Assembly: GCA_019722365.1 (NCBI GenBank)
Contig: JADFUC010000956.1
Coordinates: 1 to 64,000, forward strand
DNA: 64,000 nt
Reading direction: 5' to 3'
Source: Lithospermum erythrorhizon
Taxonomy: Eukaryota; Streptophyta; Magnoliopsida; Boraginales; Boraginaceae
Shown here: piece after piece, positions 49,484-61,800 of the stretch
Layout of the letters: every line of letters begins with the position of its first letter
Numbering within the stretch: position 1 is the first letter of the stretch
Notes under the pieces: generated by a model
Seen by the model: the letters and a program-made list of their open reading frames with translations, nothing else
What the model was told of the DNA's origin: nothing
Databases searched by the model: none
Translations under genes and position numbers: made by a program

Positions 49484-49919
49484 TTTCGATCTATCTTGAT
49501 TCTTTGATTTCACGTCTTGGCGTATGCTTTGCGTCTTTATGTGTTTATATGCCTTCGTTATGTATTGGGTAACTCTTGGAACATTCGGTGGTATATGCGG
49601 GACATTGGAAATGATCAAAAAAGTTTGTGGTTACTATCTTGGTTGGTTTGGTGGTTCTAGCTTTGAAAGTTCAGCTCTTCAGTCTTTGTTCGAGAGTAGT
49701 TCGGGATAAAGGTCAGGAGTAGATAAGTTATGACATAAAGTGGAGGAGAGTCGGACGGAAGTTTGAGAGAAGATGGGGGGCATCGGGAGTTGTCGACTGC
49801 CGTGCGGGATTAGATTCTTTGAATCTACGCCGAGGAGAGATCGGTACGTCGGGACTTTCACTTATGTCAAACGTCGGGGGTATTTAAGCCCAGAGCCTAA
49901 AAAAATTTTAGGGTTCCAT

Positions 49920-51262
49920 TCCGTTTAACTGTACTCCCAATGACTCCTCTCACTCCTCTTTGAACACCAAGCGCCATTTTTGCTCTCTAAACCTCAATCT
50001 TTACACCTCAAATCACCAAATCGTCTCACTTCACATATATAATGGCCCCCAAAACACAAAGAATCAAGTGAGCGGCATTTGTCGAGTCGTTACGTTTGCG
50101 ATGTCTTTAACGACGCCGCGTACAAATCCGGCGGTTCGCTTAGGAGGCGAGGGGTAATGAAGGTTCTGTAGATATACCGGCTCTTCATGAGACGGAGTTG
50201 AGCCATGTCATGACTTAGGCGAAATTGAATACTCGAGGTGGACTACGTTCTCTGAGTAAGTTTCGGGTCAAATGACCTCTTGTTGTATGGTTTAATAAGC
50301 ATGTTCAATTTGGATATAGAGATAATCCCGATGGAGTCCGTGGGTAGCGCTGAGATGTATGTTATGTGTGGGGCGAAAATTCAAGTTTGACTTAGAAGAT
50401 TTTGAGACTCACTTTGAATTGTCAGATGAGGTGTTCATCGATTTCTATATGCAACATGAATTCTCTGATGATATTCCCGTAGGCAATCTTACTAAATTAA
50501 TCTTGCTTCTGAATCATAATCGAACTGCACCTCGGTCTAGTAGATGAGCGGATGTGGCTTGGAAAGGTCACTTCACTGGCGATGAAAGGTTCACACTTAG
50601 CACCGTCAGAAATTGTTCTACTGGCGTGAATGGCCAATCCGAACTCGCGCTCCGAGTCGTAGTTACGTACAAATGATCCTTACGGAAAAGGAAATAAACG
50701 CTTCCTATATGATCGTTAGCAAAATTGAATGCCGTTACCTCAATGACATCGACAAACTATCCCAATGGGCAAATTGTTACCTTTATTGTCTTTGCTGATG
50801 GAGAGCTCATGCTGATGCTCCCCATTGAGGATCGCGGGACCAAGTTATCGGGGATGCTGCAGCAGGAGACATGGTTATCTCGATTAAAATGGTCGAACAT
50901 GTGGTACAAATAGGAAGAAGGGATGCGGAGAAGCGTCCAGCGAGTTGCGGGGTGATTCGGGGATCATGAGTCGGATAGTGAGGGTGATGCGAGAAGAGGC
51001 TAGATGATCCGTCCATTACCAGTGAATTCCTTAGAAGAGGAATTGAGCCGGTGCATCGAGACTTTAGGGGCTTGAGGCTGGTCGTAGAGATCAAAGAACC
51101 TTGATCTGGTATAAGCGGTATGATGATATTTCGACTTGTTGGGGGCAAGGCAGCGAGGAGCATGAGACGAGGACTTAGTGCATCCCAGAGATTCATCATC
51201 GGTGGCCTCACGTCCCTTGATATACACCGGATTTTGAGAGCCTCCCTTTTTGTTGATAACAA
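49920..51262 (+). pseudogene. Extra 3' ORF relic of the SIRE-type element (env-like position)
   Basis: This lies between the pol stop and the PPT, where SIRE/Maximus elements carry an additional ORF often called envelope-like. Short open pieces at 50359-50547, 50613-50798 and 50725-50913 look like parts of one protein in shifting frames. I see no clear transmembrane or signal segment and do not claim an envelope function. Stops and frameshifts make it nonfunctional. Confidence 0.45.
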
Positions 51263-51490
51263 AGGGGGAGAAATTATGTCATTTTTATGTCTTTATGCTT
51301 ATCTTGCTATGCTTCGTTGTTTTGCTTTCAGATAATACTTGGTTTCATTTTATTATGTTTCAGACCTTGGTTATCTGCTTAGTGTCATGTGTTGGTTATA
51401 TTGTGTATATCTGTTTACATTCGTGATTGCTTAAGGGAGCTTTGTTATATATGTTTTTATTCCCCTCTATATAAGATAATTTGTTATCAT

Positions 51491-51505
51491 AAAAAAGGGG
51501 GAGTT
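51491..51505 (+). promoter_or_regulatory. Polypurine tract of the SIRE-type copia
   Basis: AAAAAAGGGGGAGTT directly precedes TGTTGGTCCACGG, the LTR start. The tract is very typical of this lineage. Confidence 0.85.
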
Positions 51506-52683
51506 TGTTGGTCCACGGATGCTTGGACTCACGTGAAGATAACAAATTCTCTTTAATCTTAAAATCTTTGATATCTTTAATAGTAGATTGAAGTAGATCG
51601 AGGAGCTCGATCTTTATATCAAGGATTGAAAGGCATGACTTGAAGATTTGAAGACTTAATTGTTTTCTAGGCCTTAAGTAAGAAATCTCTATACTGATTT
51701 TGTTTTATGATTAGTGATTACGAATGCAAGTTTTAATATTATTTGAATATTTAAAACATCTTGAAAATAATGTGTGTTGAGCTTAATTAGAACTTGAATT
51801 GAGTTTGAGTTCGACCGAATATGACTGTGTGGCATAACGGGTTGATTTCATACTTAATTAAAGGTTTAAATTATGTTTAAAATACATTTTTTCGTCGTGA
51901 AAGAAAAACGTAATTGGGACCCGAGGGGTAGTCAGAACTTGTCCCAAAGTCCACTTAACTCTTGTGAGCAGTCGGGACTTGGTCGGGAGTGCAGCCTCCC
52001 GACTGGAGTTGATCTAGGTTTTTTCGCGTTTTTGAAGTTATATAATCCGCCTCTACGATAAACCTAACTTTTTTGCATGATTTACGACCTAGTTTTTCAC
52101 GCTTTGAAAAACAAAGTATTCTTAATCCTCGTACAAACGATAGCATAGAATTTCATAGGCTTTGTGTGTTACAAATTACGTATACTTTTCACTTTAGTTA
52201 TTTGAAATCTGAGTAGTTCTTTGGAGTTCTTGTCGGGAGAGTGAGATCGAAATCACAAGCGAGAACTTTGGGTTTTAGCATAGAGATTCTTGGGAAGGAC
52301 ATTCTTATATTTTGTGGAGTTCTTTGCATGTATGAGCTAGGAGGTTCTTCATATTCATAGTGGTGATCGTTCACCAAAATTCCGGCGTTGGAAAGCCCGA
52401 CGGTCGATCAACTATGGAAGCTTAGAAGGCCGTTAAAATCGTTAGTCGTTTAACTTTCTTGTCGTTTCATTTAAATTTCTTACGTATTGATCATATTGTT
52501 GTTTTCATTTCCGCTATTCTGATATAATTGTTTGTCATTTTATTATTAATTTATTTTTTGTGGGGTAGTTTAGTGTCAGTAATTAATTTGCTATAATTTC
52601 TAATCCAATCTTAATATCCGAAAAATTCTAAAAGATAGTATAATCCTTATTCACCCCCCCTAAGGATAGTATTCCGTTCAACA
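51506..52683 (+). repeat. 3' LTR of the SIRE-type copia
   Basis: The LTR starts TGTTGGTCCACGG after the PPT and ends with CTTATTCACCCCCCCTAAGG, then ATTCCGTTCAACA. This C-rich end is characteristic of SIRE-like LTRs. Length is about 1.18 kb. The partner 5' LTR is not in the window. Confidence 0.8.
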
Positions 52684-54093
52684 TTTGTCACTTATTTTAG
52701 GAATATTATTGTGTTTAAATTGATATATTTAATGAGCTTTTATATTTTAATTGATAAATATGTGATATTTATTTACATTTTAGCTTTATAGGAATATCGG
52801 GTGAAAAATGAGAATTATTTAATAAAAAAAAAGAATTAAAGAAGTCGGAAAAAATTAAAAAGAAATGGACCTGGACGTGTATTTAAATAGGTCAAACGAC
52901 GTAATTTACAAGATATATATCGAAGGCATGTAGTGCCTTCGCGGGAGCTGTGCATAGCGGCCGACAGGCCTTGAACAACAAGGACAAACTAAAACAGCTT
53001 ACTATTAGATTATGCATGGAAGTGCTTAGGTTTTGTTGGTTTAATCGTTCATCATCAATTTGATTTTCTAAAAATTATTAGGGATTTAATGTAATCATAT
53101 ACTTTGAATGTTTTATATTTATTTATCTTCATTTTCCAGTTATATTAATTCTTGTGTTATTAAGCGTGTAGTTTTCTATGATATTATTGTTAAGCGTAGC
53201 TTGAGTATGGAAGCATGTCGGAAAATGAATAATTGATTAGGGAAGTTGTTTATGAAAATACAAAACTTAATTAGTTCGATAGATTATCTTGTCTTCATAT
53301 TTTAGATTAATTAAATAAATACATGAATAATAGTGTTTTTTATAGAATAATCAATGAAAAGCATGATCGTGAGTCAAATCAAAGTGCAAGAATGCTAGCA
53401 TATTCTTCATACATAGGCATTTCTTACTAAAATAAATACGTATGAAAATATCTTTTCGTACTGCTTTGGAAACAAGTGTCACACTCAAAGTCTTCCTTTT
53501 TTTAAAATATTTTCACTTGAAATGAAGGAAGGAAGAATGAGATTGAAGAGTTTTTCATAAAAATTAACCTCATGTGACATCTCATCAAGTATCTCAAGAG
53601 ATGAACTATTACTCACACAAAGAATATTTAAATCATTAATCAATTTATTGTTTAATTCTTTGAAATGAGTAAGAAGAAACATCTGAAAATCGAAAGTCAA
53701 TTATTGTACTTTACTTACTTCTTCTGCAATTTCGAGAATATTGGATGATATCGATTCTCCGTATTACCGTTCAAAAATCCCATAAATCTTTAGCTTTCAA
53801 TTGCATTTGAGGACTACCGCTCATCGCTTCGTCAAGCGTCGTAGTCAATTTTGGCATTTCGTCAATTGAGCTCGCCCGGCGTATTTGCTTTAAGCGTTCC
53901 TTGTTCCACATAATCACAATTTATAGTCTTGTTCTTGCAAAGAATGTTTAGATTACACTTCCAATCAACAAAGTTCAATCACTTAAAACATAGGAAGCGA
54001 TATTATAATCATAACTTTCATGAAATGAATCATAGCATAGTTGTCATCGTATTAACGCTCGACTCTACGAGGTGTTAGGCACCGATGTAAGAG
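52684..54093 (-). other. Interior fragment with weak gag similarity, minus strand
   Basis: It lies between the SIRE LTR end and the reverse-strand PBS at 54094. A minus-strand frame at 53700-53485 contains Glu-Leu-Asn-Asn-Lys-Leu-Ile-Asn-Asp-Leu-Asn-Ile-Leu, reminiscent of the alpha-helical UBN2-type gag domain of copia elements. An 8-bp inverted repeat with a 5-base loop (CGAAGGCA/TGCCTTCG) sits at 52921-52941. The rest is AT-rich and unassigned. Confidence 0.35.
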
Positions 54094-54109
54094 GCAGATC
54101 GGATACCAC
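54094..54109 (-). promoter_or_regulatory. Primer-binding site on the reverse strand
   Basis: GCAGATCGGATACCAC is close to GGCTCTGATACCAC, the reverse complement of the initiator-Met primer site, and lies next to TGTTAGAC. It indicates a minus-strand 5' LTR to the right and interior DNA to the left. Confidence 0.5.
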
Positions 54110-54110
54110 T

Positions 54111-56011
54111 TGTTAGACTATATGACAACCTTAGTGGGGACGTGAATAAGGTTGAAGAGGTTGTTGACCGTTTTTCGCCTTGTAAAAACTTTAATACAAA
54201 TTTCACAAAAAATGATACTTTAACAATTTGTAAAATAAATGCGGAATAAGCTAAAGTAATATTAACACCCTCTTTAAACAATATTTTATTTGATATATGA
54301 AATATAATTACGAAGATAACATGATTCAATTAATGCGGAAGATAAACAACTTACTTTAATTTATCAAATCAAATACACAAATAGAAACTTAGATAATCTT
54401 TATTTTATAATTAAGTACATTCAATAATAGATAATTAATATCACAATCAAGCATATAATAGAATCCTAGTAATTCTTGCATATAAATAATATGAACAATA
54501 AAGTAACGGTAAAGGGAAAGAAGATCACGAACTTCAAGCCATTTTGTGTTTACTTGAGAGCAGCGCAGTCTTTCGGCCATAGAACTTGACCTTGATTTTG
54601 GAAATGTAACCTCGTATATATTATCGGGAGTTGACCGCTCGTGGCGTATAATGACAAATCAATATATACCGTCCCAGCTAACCCATTTAGACCACTAGCG
54701 CTACTCTACAGCGACGGCTCGAGAATCCCGCCAGCTGACGCCGGAAAATCCAAAGCATTCGAATACATCAGCCTTGAGCTTGACCTTAGTATCAGCTAGG
54801 CGATTAGAAATCTCAGCAATCATCTGCTTGTCAGTTGGCTTAAAGTCAGGAAGACCACTACTATTGAATCGTACTATTTCCAAGATCTACCGAACCTTGT
54901 ACAACCTTAGTACCAGCTTTAAGCGTTAGCAATCTCGCTAATCCAATCCACCTGTCGAGTTCACCTCCAAGTAAGAAGACCACCTACTCGTGAACCTTCT
55001 ACTATTATTTTCTACAAGAAAAGTTTTACTCTTTTACAAGATAATCCGTAAATGGATTTGGTAAGACTATTAATTATTTAGGTCTATGTAACTCCTTGTG
55101 GGTAAATTTGAAGTTGAGCTGTTTGAATCTCCTTTTTGAGTAGATATAAACTTGATGAATCTTGTTTCTCTTGAGCAATTCAAGGGAACACATTGAATGC
55201 TCCTTAACATCACATGATCTACATGTAAAGTTAAAGCACAATTCTGGTCGAGGTCACAGAGGATAATCAAAATTGAAGGCATTACAGGAGATTTGATCTT
55301 TAAGGTGGAGAGATTTGATAGGAGAGGCTTAAAAATAATTGGGTTTAGGTGGGGTTTAAATAGTGTAATATTGAAGATCGAATGGTCAAAAAGAAAATTT
55401 CGGTCCCAATCGGCTACTCGATCGGTCCTGAGATTCTATACAGAGATTGTTTCCTTGAGAGAGTTCGGAGATCGGCTCCTGACCCCCCCAATGAGGGGCG
55501 ATTAGTCGAACAATGGCAACCCAACTTAAAGCTTCATTTAAACCGTTATAACTCCGATTTTGACGATTCAAAAAGCGTTGGAAATATCTTTTCAAACACT
55601 TTGATAATATGATATTAAAACCACTTTTATAAATATTATAATTTTCAAAATATTTTATTTTGAAAAAATATTCTTAAAAACTTTGAAATGGTTAACAACT
55701 GTTTATCAAGAAAGATTTGAAAAATATCTCCCATATATGAGCTTCAACTAATATTATTCAAGATACTTTAAACTATTATTGGAAGCTAACTTTTACCTTT
55801 GTCCTTAACACTCTTGATTCCTCTTGCTTTGAATCCGTTTGGCGGAACGGATGGATTCTTTTTGAAATGGTCTTGTGCTTGTAAAAAGTATATCGCTTTG
55901 AAGTCCTCCACATGAGTATCTTTCTAAACGTGACTACATAAAAATTAGCAATCACGCATGTGAGATATAAATCAATGTTTTAGTAATCATTAAAACAAAA
56001 GTCTGATTACA
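54111..56011 (-). mobile_element. Minus-strand copia LTR flanked by both PBS and PPT
   Basis: The left end TGTTAGAC and right end TGATTACA give TG/CA termini, with TGTAATCAG and GTCTAACA read on the minus strand. A PBS-like sequence adjoins the left side and a PPT-like sequence the right side. The length of about 1.9 kb is inferred from these two signals; no second copy is present to prove it. Short frames at 54075-55612 have no recognisable product. Confidence 0.45.
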
Positions 56012-56025
56012 TAGTCGATATTTTT

Positions 56026-56038
56026 CCCCACTTTTTTT
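56026..56038 (-). promoter_or_regulatory. Polypurine tract, minus strand
   Basis: On the reverse strand, GTTTTGACATCATC is followed by AAAAAAAGTGGGG. SIRE-like elements often have a 'TTTTG(A/T)CATCATCAAAAAGGGGGAG' type junction before the 3' LTR, so this marks the end of a minus-strand interior that lies to the right. Confidence 0.5.
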
Positions 56039-57799
56039 GATGATGTCAAAACATTGATGCGAACTCAAATTGATATAAGAGTATTGGCGTATTTTGCTAA
56101 ATATACATATCTTTATTAATGAATAAGATAATTAGGTAATATATAGCATGATATAACATGTTATCTTAGCATGATATATAACATCACATTCTGCCCCTTT
56201 TTTGTCTCATAAAAAAGGTACAAACTGAACATAATAAGATACCATAAATATGTCAAGCAAGGATAATGATTTGCATATTTGACATGATTTATACACAAGC
56301 GAAAATGATAAACAATGAAGCATAAATCATGTGTATATGACATCACATATAAATCTACTTCAAGGTCCAACCTAAGAAGGTGCAACAACTAGAACAAGTG
56401 ATGTCAAACATATCTCATGAGCGTATTAAATTAAGAACAATGACATATGATAAAGTATTACTTCAATTCTCTCTTTTAAAAAGTTTGAAAAACTCAAAAG
56501 AGAATAAGTAATAGGATGCGTCCACTGAACCAAGTTATCATACGGAAAAGAAGATCCTTAAGTTTGTCGATTCGTCCCTAAGACAAAAGTTCTCTTAGGG
56601 ACTGACAGAGGCTGAAAATACAATATCATGTTGAGTGAAGATGCCATGATCTTGGTTCATTGGGCAACCATTGAGGAGCAAAGATGATATGTCTTGGTAT
56701 TGTATTATACCGTTGTTTAAGAACTAAAATGTTGAAATCGCCTTGACGTAATACGCGAGTGGTTTTTTATGAGAAACTTGAAGAAAAGTGAGAAGAACCA
56801 TAAGTATTTGTTAAAACAAGTTGGAGTTAGAATTAATGTCTTAAGGATTAAAATAAGTTTCGACATGTTGAGCCCAGTTTAATGGATTAGTCCCCTATCA
56901 AAGATGAATCACGAGTCTCACTTTTGTGATAGAAAGTTTACCCGTATGCAATTTAAAAGGGCATTAATACATGAGCAATCACAATAACTTTCAAACACTC
57001 AAGTTTAAACAAAAATTTGAAGAATATTTTGAGCTGGAAGTTACAAATTAATCTAGCAAATATCTCTTCAAAAAGAGTCATAGGGAGACATGAAGTATAG
57101 TGATTTGTGATAAGTCATAACAGATGTATTTAGAATAAATATTTCGGTATAATACATCTAGATATTAAGTAAATCAAATCTTCGCAGAAAGAATAGATTC
57201 AAAAGCCTTGGTGGGTATAAGACATTTTTCAAACCACGTGAATTTTGAAACCAATTTTGAATCTGGTTGAAACAAAATACCAACGAACAAGAGTTCAAGT
57301 GGCATAAGATTTTTCAATAACAGAAGAATTGTATCACTTTTCCAAGCCAATAGAAAACATCAAAACATGAAAATAATGGCATGGCCTTAAAACAAAGTTA
57401 AGAAAGAAATTTGTGAAACAAAAGAGTTTTTAAGAATGTAAAAAATCTTCAAAAAAAAGCGAACAACAGAACATCTCACAAAATTAACAAGTTTTTTGAA
57501 ATACAAGTTTGAACTTCGTTCATAATCTCATGGTATTCTGACCGTATCAAGTTCGCATATTTAATGTATCTCTTGTACATCCTTCTAGACAATATCTTCT
57601 GAAAGATTAAGCGATTGAACTTTCGTGAGATTAGAGGCATTGAAGTAATTAAATATATGGCAGAGTGTAAAGACCATGACTTTTTCTCGCATATGGAGTC
57701 TTTAGGCACGACTCCCCCTACATGTGATTAGAGTGTAAGGCATGACTCCCAGCAGCATGAACACGTATTATACATAAGCATTTAAATCATGTTTCGGAG
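56039..57799 (-). other. 3' interior of a minus-strand SIRE-like element, decayed
   Basis: The position next to the PPT suggests the non-pol 3' region. Minus-strand frames at 56388-56161 and 57709-57476 are short and unrecognised. No pol domain is visible. The right border is the chromovirus LTR at 57800. Confidence 0.3.
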
Positions 57800-60396
57800 T
57801 GTAACGACCCGCCCCAATTCGGCCGCCTGAGTGAGAATCATTAAAATCCGGAACACGAGTCACGAGCCGATGGGCGGCTTCAGTTTAAAAAACTATTTGT
57901 TCCTCAAAAATTTGATTACCGTTAAAATTCTCAAAAAAAAAAAATAGTTTTAAAAATTTTAACCCGTGATGATATCTTACCCGACCAACCCCGTATATAC
58001 ATATACAACGTCTCTAAAAAGAAATAAGGTAATGCGGCGAGCTGGCGAGAATAAATGCGTGATACGAATAAAAACAATTAAACCGAGGCTAAAGTTTGAA
58101 ATAAAGTACCTTGATAAGCGGTTGACAACGCATCAAAATGAGGCGTGAGGATCACCGGCCAGCGATCTTTGCTTTAGCCACTTGAGCAGGCGCTCTCGGC
58201 GGCCTCACAGCTCAGTAGCCGCTGTGAACTGGCGTAAATGAAATGCCGCCCAAGCGAAAAGGGGTGAAGCTAGCGAAGCTTAGTGAAAACTTAACACGGT
58301 GAACTTAAGAGCCATCTGGAGACCCAGACAGGACAAAATATTATAATGAGTCAAATATGAATAAATACGTATATATCAGGACTACCTAATAAAGTCATAC
58401 AATAAGATTCGAAAGAAGGTCTCGAAGCGTAACATGTTAAGATCTGATAGAAAGTCACGATAAAGCCTTGTCTTGAGAATGAAATCACGAGACTTCGACA
58501 AACGACTATAACTCTGGTGTCGCTTACATATCTATGCTCTGCAAATATACCAACCTCACAATGTATACGCTTTCGATCCGTCTACACAAGGGAATGGACA
58601 ATCGCTAATAAACACTACAATTATCTTAGTAGTATAAGGTCAGCCTTGACTGATGCCCATGGCAAGTGATAATAGATCTGTGTGCACTTATATCAAAGTA
58701 TAAGGCAATGGCAAACTGATACTTGCATAGTGATAGTAGATCTGTGCGCTTATCTTAGAAGTATAAGGCCAATGGCCAAACAATCGCACTTAACAAAGTG
58801 ATAATAGATGCCATACAACATGCAGTATAAGGCGATAAGCGTCACGTATCGCGAGGAAGGAGTCACTTTAACCACAATCATCCTAATAGGGGTCGAATCC
58901 AGGTACTCGATCGCGCCGAAGTCACCGCAAACTCCAGCAGCGCCTCTCGATAACTTGACTACTCTGCTCTGACAATATCAATGGCGGCTAAAACATCTTA
59001 CAATCATAAATCGTCATGCGCGACAAGAATACGAGAAATACCAAAGTCTTGAGCAAGACTATGAAATACAGTGCGGAAATAGGGCCACAATCGAGAAATT
59101 CCGACAAGGCCACGAGGCAAGAACATAAGTTGGGGATTCGGCTATTAACACCTCAGCGAATCTTGAGCGCCCGCAGAAATCTGATAAACATAATCATAAC
59201 ATGGCTCGCTTGGTCATCGCACATAATCATGCAATGATAGCGTGTATGCCGTTTCATGTCGTACAGCGATGACATGTATAGCGTTCTCGGCGTAATCATT
59301 TACACCACGATGACACGTTCCGCAGCGATTTAAAGTAAGTACGTAAGTAAGCCCTTGAGATAAGTCTTCGCTCTATTTATTCTGCTTAAAAACGCCCGCG
59401 AAACACAATCGTAGTATTTGCCCGCACTTCACGATCGGCGCTAGCAAATGCCGAGAGAGAGTAAATCAAAACCTCTTGAGTATCTTTGCGTTCTAGGAAT
59501 CTGTGACAATTTCTTGAGTGGACCGGAGTTGCGAGCGATTACATATTGTGGATAAAACAAGCGAAATAATAACCACAGCCGAGGATAGCATTGATGGTTC
59601 CCTCGGCTAGAATTCACACTTGTGGCTAACATTTCATATTAACTTATAAGCCGTTTCTAGTTAACCTCAGTCGAATTATGGCCTGCTTCCAAAATATGAT
59701 GCAGCTCAACACAAATCACACACTTTCGGCCCCGCTTTAATTAATTTTTTAAATCACGATTCTACCACACAATAGGCTGATAAGATTAAATTAGAAATTT
59801 CACTGCTGGCGTTTAAAGTGGCATAAAAATATCACTTGATAAAATCAAGCTATAACCTAGAAAAGTCAACTCATCTACAACATCCTCGAACAACTACAAA
59901 TCATGAATTACTCGCCTCTGTGCTTTTAATATGAACTTAGAAACATATAAAATTTGAGTTATGTCAAAAGTCAACAAAAAGTCAAACATTAAAAATCTTT
60001 CAATTTCTAACTTCATACCTGTGAATTTGTAGGGAAAGATGATAAGGCTTTAATAATCCAAACGAGATCTTAATAAACAACAAAGTGAAGAAATGGAAGA
60101 AAAATTAGCACATTTGCTCTCGAAAGGGACTCAAACCCAAATTTCTCAAGAATGGAGGGAGAAGATTTCTATTTTGTGTTTGGTGATAATGGTGAAATGG
60201 AGTAACAACACTTAAGTCTTGGAAGTTACACGGGAGTTTGTGCCCAAATTCAAGTGAATCGAGGAGTTATCGAGCGACTTAACTTGATCTAGCTTACGAA
60301 TTATCCCATTTACTACTCTTAAATTATAAATGTAATTGAACAAATAAATTTCACAATTAATATAATTATCGAAATTAAGCGGAGCAGGTTATTACG
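57800..60396 (-). mobile_element. Chromovirus LTR, subfamily B, minus strand (3' LTR)
   Basis: Read on the minus strand it begins CGTAATAACCTGCTCC at 60396 and ends GGGCGGGTCGTTACA at 57800. A polypurine-like tract precedes it, so it is the 3' LTR of the minus-strand element to the right. It matches copy 1 (3574-5730) through both 5' and middle parts, and shares the hairpin array and the TCCGTCTAC-type site with subfamily A. At about 2.6 kb it is complete. Confidence 0.75.
58560..58850 (-). repeat. Hairpin repeat array in the minus-strand LTR
   Basis: Units such as CTTATATCAAAGTATAAGGC and CTTATCTTAGAAGTATAAGG repeat every 60-70 bp, each self-complementary through CTTATA/TATAAG. This is the reverse-strand equivalent of the arrays in the other LTR copies. 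Confidence 0.65.
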
Positions 60397-60418
60397 ATCT
60401 ACCTCCTCACAAAATTTT
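60397..60418 (-). promoter_or_regulatory. Polypurine tract of the minus-strand chromovirus
   Basis: On the minus strand AAAATTTTGTGAGGAGGTAGAT runs directly into the LTR start. The GAGGAGGTAGAT end matches the GGTGGGTAGAT tract at 14670-14680. Confidence 0.55.
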
Positions 60419-60639
60419 GACCTCGAAATTTGACAACCCCAATGACCAAGAAAAATTATATATAATAACACGAAATCAAATACCATACCAAATAAAAAGC
60501 TTGATATAACCGGATGCTCGAAAATTTGCGGGTAGCAGTTCGCCAAATACCGTCGCCGTTCCCCACAGTCGCTCCTCTACTGCTTGATTAATCCTTGAGA
60601 GGAACTTTCCTTAAGTTCAACTACGCACTCCTGAAATAT

Positions 60640-61800
60640 ACCAGCCAGGTCAAAGGAATTTCCGGTCTTTCCTTGGCTTTGAGGTCTCTTGACTCAAAAG
60701 CTTCTTCCAGCGTCCCGACGACGGAACCCGCTTTCATAGTTAAGCAGTCATTGGTGTTATGATGGGAGAAAAATCCTTTATGAACCTCACAGCAGTGGTA
60801 GGTAACTTGAAGAAACTTCGCGTCTGTAGTCTTGGTAGGTTGTTCCCAGGTTAATCCTTTGCCTCCACTTTTGTGAGTCTACTTGCCAAATACCACTTGA
60901 AATCACGTGTCCCAAAATGTACATGTGACGAATTCACACTTAGAAAATTTTGCATACAAGCGGCTCTTTTCTTAAAGTCTCAGCCTTTAACCTCAGATAT
61001 TAATTTCCTCGTATTACCCTTTGCTTGGTAAATCGAATATCATGTAAACGCTTCCTGAGAACTTATCGAAGTCCGGAGCAGCTCTGTTCATTGAGTCCGT
61101 AAACCTTCTTTGGGCATTCGTCGACAGAGCAGCGTCGCTTTGCAAATTCATAATGTCCATACCCGCGTTCGAAGCTTGAGCTTTGGAATATCCTCGCCTG
61201 CTTATCCTCAAGCGATGGTAGCCCGATGCCGGTATATCTTAGAAAACACGCTTGGCCCTATTTAGTGAAACGGATCGTGATTCTCGTGGAGGATGCGATT
61301 CTTCAAGCATGCAGCAGTCGACACACATTCGTTGTCCCATCCCTTAACTTTTCCTGTATTGCAGCGCTTGAGGAGAACTACTAGGGCGAATGAACTTTCT
61401 CTGCTTGACTCTTTGCGGTTGTGCATGATTCTTTGGCTATTTGGAGCACGTTACATCTGATTGCCGTTGATATCGGGCGGTCAGTGCTAGCTCGATCGCG
61501 GCTTCTGCACCGCCCGGTAAGTGTAACTCCGGAAGATCTTCGGGAAAAACGTCTCGAACTCCTACATGACACGGATGCCAACTTAGGCTCCTGCTTTGCT
61601 CAGCGTCCACCGCATGCAGTATCCGCCTGACCACTTTTGCCAACAACTTTTTGAGTACTCGGAATGAGAAATCAAACGAGGGAAAGTATCGACCACATCT
61701 CCCAAAGGAACTAACCTCAAAGGAACCCACCGGAATTTAGTGAACCCAATTTCTTTAGATGACAATTTATCCTGAGAATGATGTTTACTTGACGATCGTA
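60640..61800 (-). pseudogene. Tekay/Del-type chromovirus reverse transcriptase relic
   Basis: Read leftward: Glu-Pro-Lys-Leu-Ala-Ser then Val-Phe-Pro-Glu-Asp-Leu-Pro-Glu-Leu at about 61600-61540, the hallmark before the RT of this lineage. Phe-Ile-Arg-Pro-Ser-Ser-Ser-Pro-like text follows near 61400-61370. Near 61190-61150 comes the Ile-Pro-Lys, Arg-Tyr-Gly-His-Tyr-Glu-Phe region, then Met-Asn-Arg near 61095. The active-site region lies at about 61050-61010. Near 60970-60900 a Leu-Tyr-Ala-Lys-Phe-Ser-Lys-Cys-Glu-Phe peptide leads toward the thumb and RNase H. Frames shift every 20-60 bases. No integrase follows before the PPT, so this part is deleted. Confidence 0.8.

Noticed and set aside
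50359..50547. Independent small host gene
   Set aside because: It sits between copia pol and its polypurine tract, and continues in other frames as part of the element's 3' ORF relic.
61421..61630. 69-codon plus-strand frame
   Set aside because: It is opposite the reverse transcriptase relic, whose minus-strand motifs explain the sequence.
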